DNA of 64,000 nucleotides. Origin: Paenibacillus whitsoniae (GTDB lineage: Bacteria > Bacillota > Bacilli > Paenibacillales > NBRC-103111). The first letter of the stretch is position 1. Each line of letters begins with the position of its first letter. The notes under the pieces were generated by a model. That model was not told the origin of the DNA and did no database searches. It was given only the letters and a program-made list of their open reading frames with translations. This document shows positions 60,811 to 64,000 of the stretch, piece after piece. The DNA lies in NCBI RefSeq assembly GCF_003955665.1, contig NZ_RXHU01000022.1:124001-188000 (forward strand), given 5' to 3'. The translations under genes and the position numbers were made by a program.

Positions 60811-61665
60811 CTAATCGAAGTCGAGTTTGCCGTGTTTTTCTCTATACGCAATGGGGGTGCAGAAAAACCGTTCCTTAAATAATCGATAAAAGTAACTAAG
60901 ACTTCCAAAGCCGCAGTGCAAACAAATACCCAAAATGTCCAAGTCACTATGTTCGATAAGATCGGCCGCATAGGCAAGCCGTTGTTCATTGATCCAGTGC
61001 GTAGGGGTCACTTGATAATACTTTTTCCAACATCGTGCAACGTGCTCGGGAGAACAAGGGGCGGATTGATACAACGCATTCACACCGCTCAAGAAAACCT
61101 CGTTTTTCGTTGCATGATCATGAAGTTCTCTGAGCCAACCCGGAGCTTTGTCATAAGCAGCACCATCTTGCTGTTCGGTAAACGCTCGCGTGAAGAGACT
61201 TGCGAGCAAGCCGCGTGTCATACTGTTCATTTGAGCTTGATCGGTACGAACGATCGTCCAAATATCCCTACATTGATGGATGAACGCCCTGGCTTGCTCA
61301 GCAGAAAGATAACGGACAGGGGGCATTTTGGCATGTAATAATGGAATAGAAGGAAAGCCCGGACCTAAAAAAGCGAAAATCTCGAGAATAAGCTCGTCAC
61401 GCAGATTCATATTTAGCAGCTCTACTTTTTCATCATGGATCGCTTCAAAACTATGCTGATCGTCTGGTCGAATAAAGACCAAGGCCCCTTCATCTAATTG
61501 CTCGCTTTGACCATTGACCACGTGGCAGACGCTCCCTTTGATGACAAGAAAAATTTCGTAAAAATCGTGGGCATGTGGAATGGACCAATACCGGAAATTT
61601 TTATGGTAAAGGATAAGAGCATCCAATTCCTTTCCCAAGATTTCATTTGCATGGAGTATAAGCAT
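60811..61665 (-). CDS. AraC-family regulator with cupin sensor domain
   Basis: 284 residues: cupin-like N-terminus (SIPHAHDFYEIFLVIKGSVC, EGALVFIRPDDQHSF) and a C-terminal AraC domain ending IEHSDLDILGICLHCGFGSL then SYFYRLFKERF. The first HTH is short and less typical (SAPCSPEHVARCWKKYYQVT). Divergent from the beta-mannosidase gene and likely its regulator. AAGGGGGG lies eight bases before the ATG. Confidence 0.9.
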   Translation of the reverse strand: MLILHANEILGKELDALILYHKNFRYWSIPHAHDFYEIFLVIKGSVCHVVNGQSEQLDEGALVFIRPDDQHSFEAIHDEKVELLNMNLRDELILEIFAFLGPGFPSIPLLHAKMPPVRYLSAEQARAFIHQCRDIWTIVRTDQAQMNSMTRGLLASLFTRAFTEQQDGAAYDKAPGWLRELHDHATKNEVFLSGVNALYQSAPCSPEHVARCWKKYYQVTPTHWINEQRLAYAADLIEHSDLDILGICLHCGFGSLSYFYRLFKERFFCTPIAYREKHGKLDFD

Positions 61666-61778
61666 TCCTCGTGCCCCCCTTACAGATCATTACAGTTCAA
61701 TATATATCAGTGGAAATGAAGAGTTTTTCTCCTGTTTTTGGTATCGTAATCTCAGATCGATCAGTAGGAGGAACTACA
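61666..61778. promoter_or_regulatory. Divergent promoter region AraC / beta-mannosidase
   Basis: 113 bp between divergent starts, containing both ribosome-binding sites and AT-rich tracts. No -35/-10 pair stands out on the beta-mannosidase side, consistent with activation by the AraC regulator; no operator repeat could be assigned. Confidence 0.4.
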
Positions 61779-64000
61779 ATGAGACAATCTCTCAATCAGG
61801 ACTGGCGTCTCACCTATGAGGACCTGTCCGTTAGTCCAGAGCAGTCATTCAAGATTTTCAATAAACAAACAGGATGGTTCGACGTTGCTTCGCTCCCTTG
61901 TGATATCCACGTTCCCCTTATCGAGAACAACGTCATTAAGGAGCCTCTCGTTGGAGAACATTGTTGGGACAGCGAATGGACGGAAAAAAAGTCGTGGTGG
62001 TTTGCCAAAACATTCGATGTCAGCCTAGACATGTTGAATGAGGAAAGGGTGACTTTATGCATCGAGTCTCTGGATTGCGAAGCGGATATTTGGTTGAATC
62101 GAGTCCATCTTGGACATCATCGCAGCGCATTCTACCCCTTCCTTACAAATATCAAAGAAATGCTCTCGCTCACTAACAACGAGCTTCTTATTAGAGTCAC
62201 ATCCGGACTTGAGCATGTTTCAGAGCAAGAGATCGCTATGACGGAGGGCTCCTTGTTCCTCATAGAGAACAGCGCAATAGGAAAACGAGGCGACGAACGC
62301 CGCTCCAACGTTCGCAAAGCCCAGTTTGTGTATGGATGGGATTGGGCGCCTCGGGTTGCGACATGTGGGATCCCAGGGGAAATCTGGTTAGAAGGAACTT
62401 CCGTTGCCGAGATCACTGGAATTAAAGCGGAAACGGTAGCTTTGGACCCCGTAGCGCGAGTACGATTTGAAGTGGAAATCAAACAATTTCACCCCTATGA
62501 GACAAGAGAGGGTGAACTTACGCTATCCCTCTTCCGCCCTGATGGCTCCTTGGAGCATGCGACTCTGAGAAAGCTTTGCCTTCGCTCCGGGATCCAATAT
62601 GTGACGATCGAGATCCCCATCCCACACGTGAAGCTGTGGTGGCCCAACGGAATGGGAGATCAGCCCCTGTATAGGGTGGAGGCTGAATTAATAATAGGCG
62701 AGTATATCTCAGAATACCCTCCGTTCCGGATCGGAATTCGAACGATTCATCTGAATACGGAACGTATAGCAGGAAATCCCGATGAGGTAGAGCGCCAGTT
62801 TACCTTTGAAGTCAATGGGGTACCGATGTTCTGTAAGGGAGCGAATTGGGTACCGGCTGATTCCATTGTAGCTCGCGTCAGCGATGACAAATATACAGCT
62901 TTGCTCGAGGAGGCCCGTGAAGCTCATTTTTCGATGCTTCGCGTTTGGGGTGGCGGGATTTATGAGCGTAAGATCTTTTACGACAAATGTGATGAGTTCG
63001 GCTTGCTGATCTGGCATGATTTCATGTTTACCTGCGGGAAATATCCCGATCATCTATCTTGGTTCAGGGAAGAAGTATCTAAGGAGATGGATTACCAAAC
63101 TCGACGACTGCGGAACCATCCCTCCTTAGCTTTATGGTGCGGAAACAATGAGAACCATTGGGGGTTTGCCGAGTGGTGGACGGATTCCCGGCACCCGCAC
63201 TTTTATGGGGGGGCCTTCCTCTATAACGAGCTTGCCCCTCAAATTGTTCATCGCAACTCCCCGTCAATCCCTTATTGGAATAGCTCTCCCTATGGCGGCA
63301 CGCATCCGAACGAGAATGCCATGGGGGATCGACATCATTGGGGTGAAGCGACCATGAGTCCCGACATGGTAAGACGAATAACACCGGAGGTTTATGATGA
63401 AGTAACGTCAAAGTTCGTATCGGAATATGGCTATATCGGACCTAGCACGTTTTCAAGTGTCGCCCAATATTTGGGGAGCGAAACGATCCGTACGGAAGGA
63501 AGCGTATGGTCACTTCATACCAATACGTTCGAGAAAGATACTGTAATTGCAGGGATCCGCAAACATTATAAAGCGGACGGCGAATTAAGCTTAGAGGCGT
63601 ATCTCTTGTACGCCGGACTGTGTCAGGGACTTATGTATGGGTATTCGTTAGAATCACTGCGAAGGAATAGCCAATGCTCCGGCGCTTTATTCTGGATGTT
63701 TAATGATTGTTGGGGGGAAGTCGGCTGGAGTGTCGTAGATTATTACCTTCGTCGGAAGATCGCCTACTATGCGGTTAAACGGGCTTTTCAGCCGATAAAG
63801 TTAGTTGTAAGGCAACATGCGGGATACGTTGAAGTGACGGCGATCAACGAAACCTCTCTGCCCATCCTTGAGAAATTGGAATGTGGCTTCTTATCATACG
63901 ATGGCCGTATTCGAAACACGGAGTATGCAGATGTCGTCATTCCAGCACGTTCCCGGGGAATCATCCATCGATTTCTTCTTCCCACCGCCGAAGACGGCGT
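61779..64000 (+). CDS. Beta-mannosidase, GH2 (3' end cut by window)
   Basis: 740 codons present; the frame is open to the right edge. No signal peptide, so cytoplasmic. Sugar-binding, immunoglobulin-like and barrel domains follow in GH2 order. Beta-mannosidase features are YGWDWAPRVATCGIPGEIWL, WWPNGMGDQPLYRVEAEL, the acid/base E458 in LWCGNNENHWG and nucleophile E549 in FVSEYGYIGP. TAGGAGGAACTACA precedes the ATG. Removes beta-linked mannose from manno-oligosaccharides; fits the mannose-handling operon beside it. Confidence 0.93.
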   Translation, partial: MRQSLNQDWRLTYEDLSVSPEQSFKIFNKQTGWFDVASLPCDIHVPLIENNVIKEPLVGEHCWDSEWTEKKSWWFAKTFDVSLDMLNEERVTLCIESLDCEADIWLNRVHLGHHRSAFYPFLTNIKEMLSLTNNELLIRVTSGLEHVSEQEIAMTEGSLFLIENSAIGKRGDERRSNVRKAQFVYGWDWAPRVATCGIPGEIWLEGTSVAEITGIKAETVALDPVARVRFEVEIKQFHPYETREGELTLSLFRPDGSLEHATLRKLCLRSGIQYVTIEIPIPHVKLWWPNGMGDQPLYRVEAELIIGEYISEYPPFRIGIRTIHLNTERIAGNPDEVERQFTFEVNGVPMFCKGANWVPADSIVARVSDDKYTALLEEAREAHFSMLRVWGGGIYERKIFYDKCDEFGLLIWHDFMFTCGKYPDHLSWFREEVSKEMDYQTRRLRNHPSLALWCGNNENHWGFAEWWTDSRHPHFYGGAFLYNELAPQIVHRNSPSIPYWNSSPYGGTHPNENAMGDRHHWGEATMSPDMVRRITPEVYDEVTSKFVSEYGYIGPSTFSSVAQYLGSETIRTEGSVWSLHTNTFEKDTVIAGIRKHYKADGELSLEAYLLYAGLCQGLMYGYSLESLRRNSQCSGALFWMFNDCWGEVGWSVVDYYLRRKIAYYAVKRAFQPIKLVVRQHAGYVEVTAINETSLPILEKLECGFLSYDGRIRNTEYADVVIPARSRGIIHRFLLPTAEDG

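Overview
The window looks like a chromosomal polysaccharide-utilisation region from a Paenibacillus-type Firmicute. The reasons are YesM/YesN two-component pairs, YesS-type membrane AraC regulators, LplB/LplC-type sugar permeases without their own ATPase, a secreted enzyme carrying three SLH domains, strong GGAGG ribosome-binding sites with frequent TTG/GTG starts, and sequences matching the CcpA cre consensus. This assignment is inference from content; no rRNA or housekeeping gene is present to fix the species. Both ends cut through genes.

Layout. 0-8 kb (leftward): a binding protein and two permeases, then, from its own promoter, a response regulator - histidine kinase - response regulator trio. 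8-14 kb: a 1886-residue SLH-anchored GH30-type glycosidase. 14-15.4 kb (rightward): a membrane-anchored molybdopterin oxidoreductase with an internal Tat motif. 15.5-24.5 kb (leftward): binding protein, GH67 alpha-glucuronidase, two permeases, histidine kinase and response regulator, which reads as an aldouronate (glucuronoxylan fragment) module. 24.7-30.4 kb: a tripartite tricarboxylate transporter tctCBA divergent from a CitA/DcuS-type sensor and its regulator. 30.4-36 kb: a galactarate operon (garD, a DapA-family lyase, garR, glycerate kinase) divergent from a LysR regulator. 36-41 kb: permeases, binding protein and a GH43 enzyme. 41.3-51 kb: two YesS-like regulators, a GH105 unsaturated glucuronyl hydrolase and another binding protein/permease set (pectin-fragment module). 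51-56 kb: GH38 alpha-mannosidase, a nitrilase fragment and an alpha/beta hydrolase, with a divergent AraC regulator. 56-60.8 kb: a five-gene operon of class I aldolase, Gfo/Idh dehydrogenase, PfkB kinase, cupin D-lyxose/D-mannose isomerase and DeoR repressor. 60.8-64 kb: an AraC regulator divergent from a GH2 beta-mannosidase that runs off the end.

How it fits together. The surface GH30 enzyme could supply oligosaccharides. Four ABC importers, none with an ATPase gene here, would take them up. GH67, GH43, GH105, GH38 and GH2 enzymes that lack signal peptides would finish the digestion inside the cell. Acidic sugar products could feed the galactarate route to 2-phosphoglycerate, and mannose or lyxose the isomerase-kinase-aldolase operon.

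The strongest non-coding signals are a 76-bp element present twice (garD/LysR intergenic region and upstream of a YesS-like gene, 68/76 identical), two exact cre matches and one near match, a palindrome filling the spacer of the promoter of the isomerase-kinase-aldolase operon, and stem-loops directly after three binding-protein genes. No tRNA, rRNA, insertion sequence, CRISPR array or replication origin was seen.
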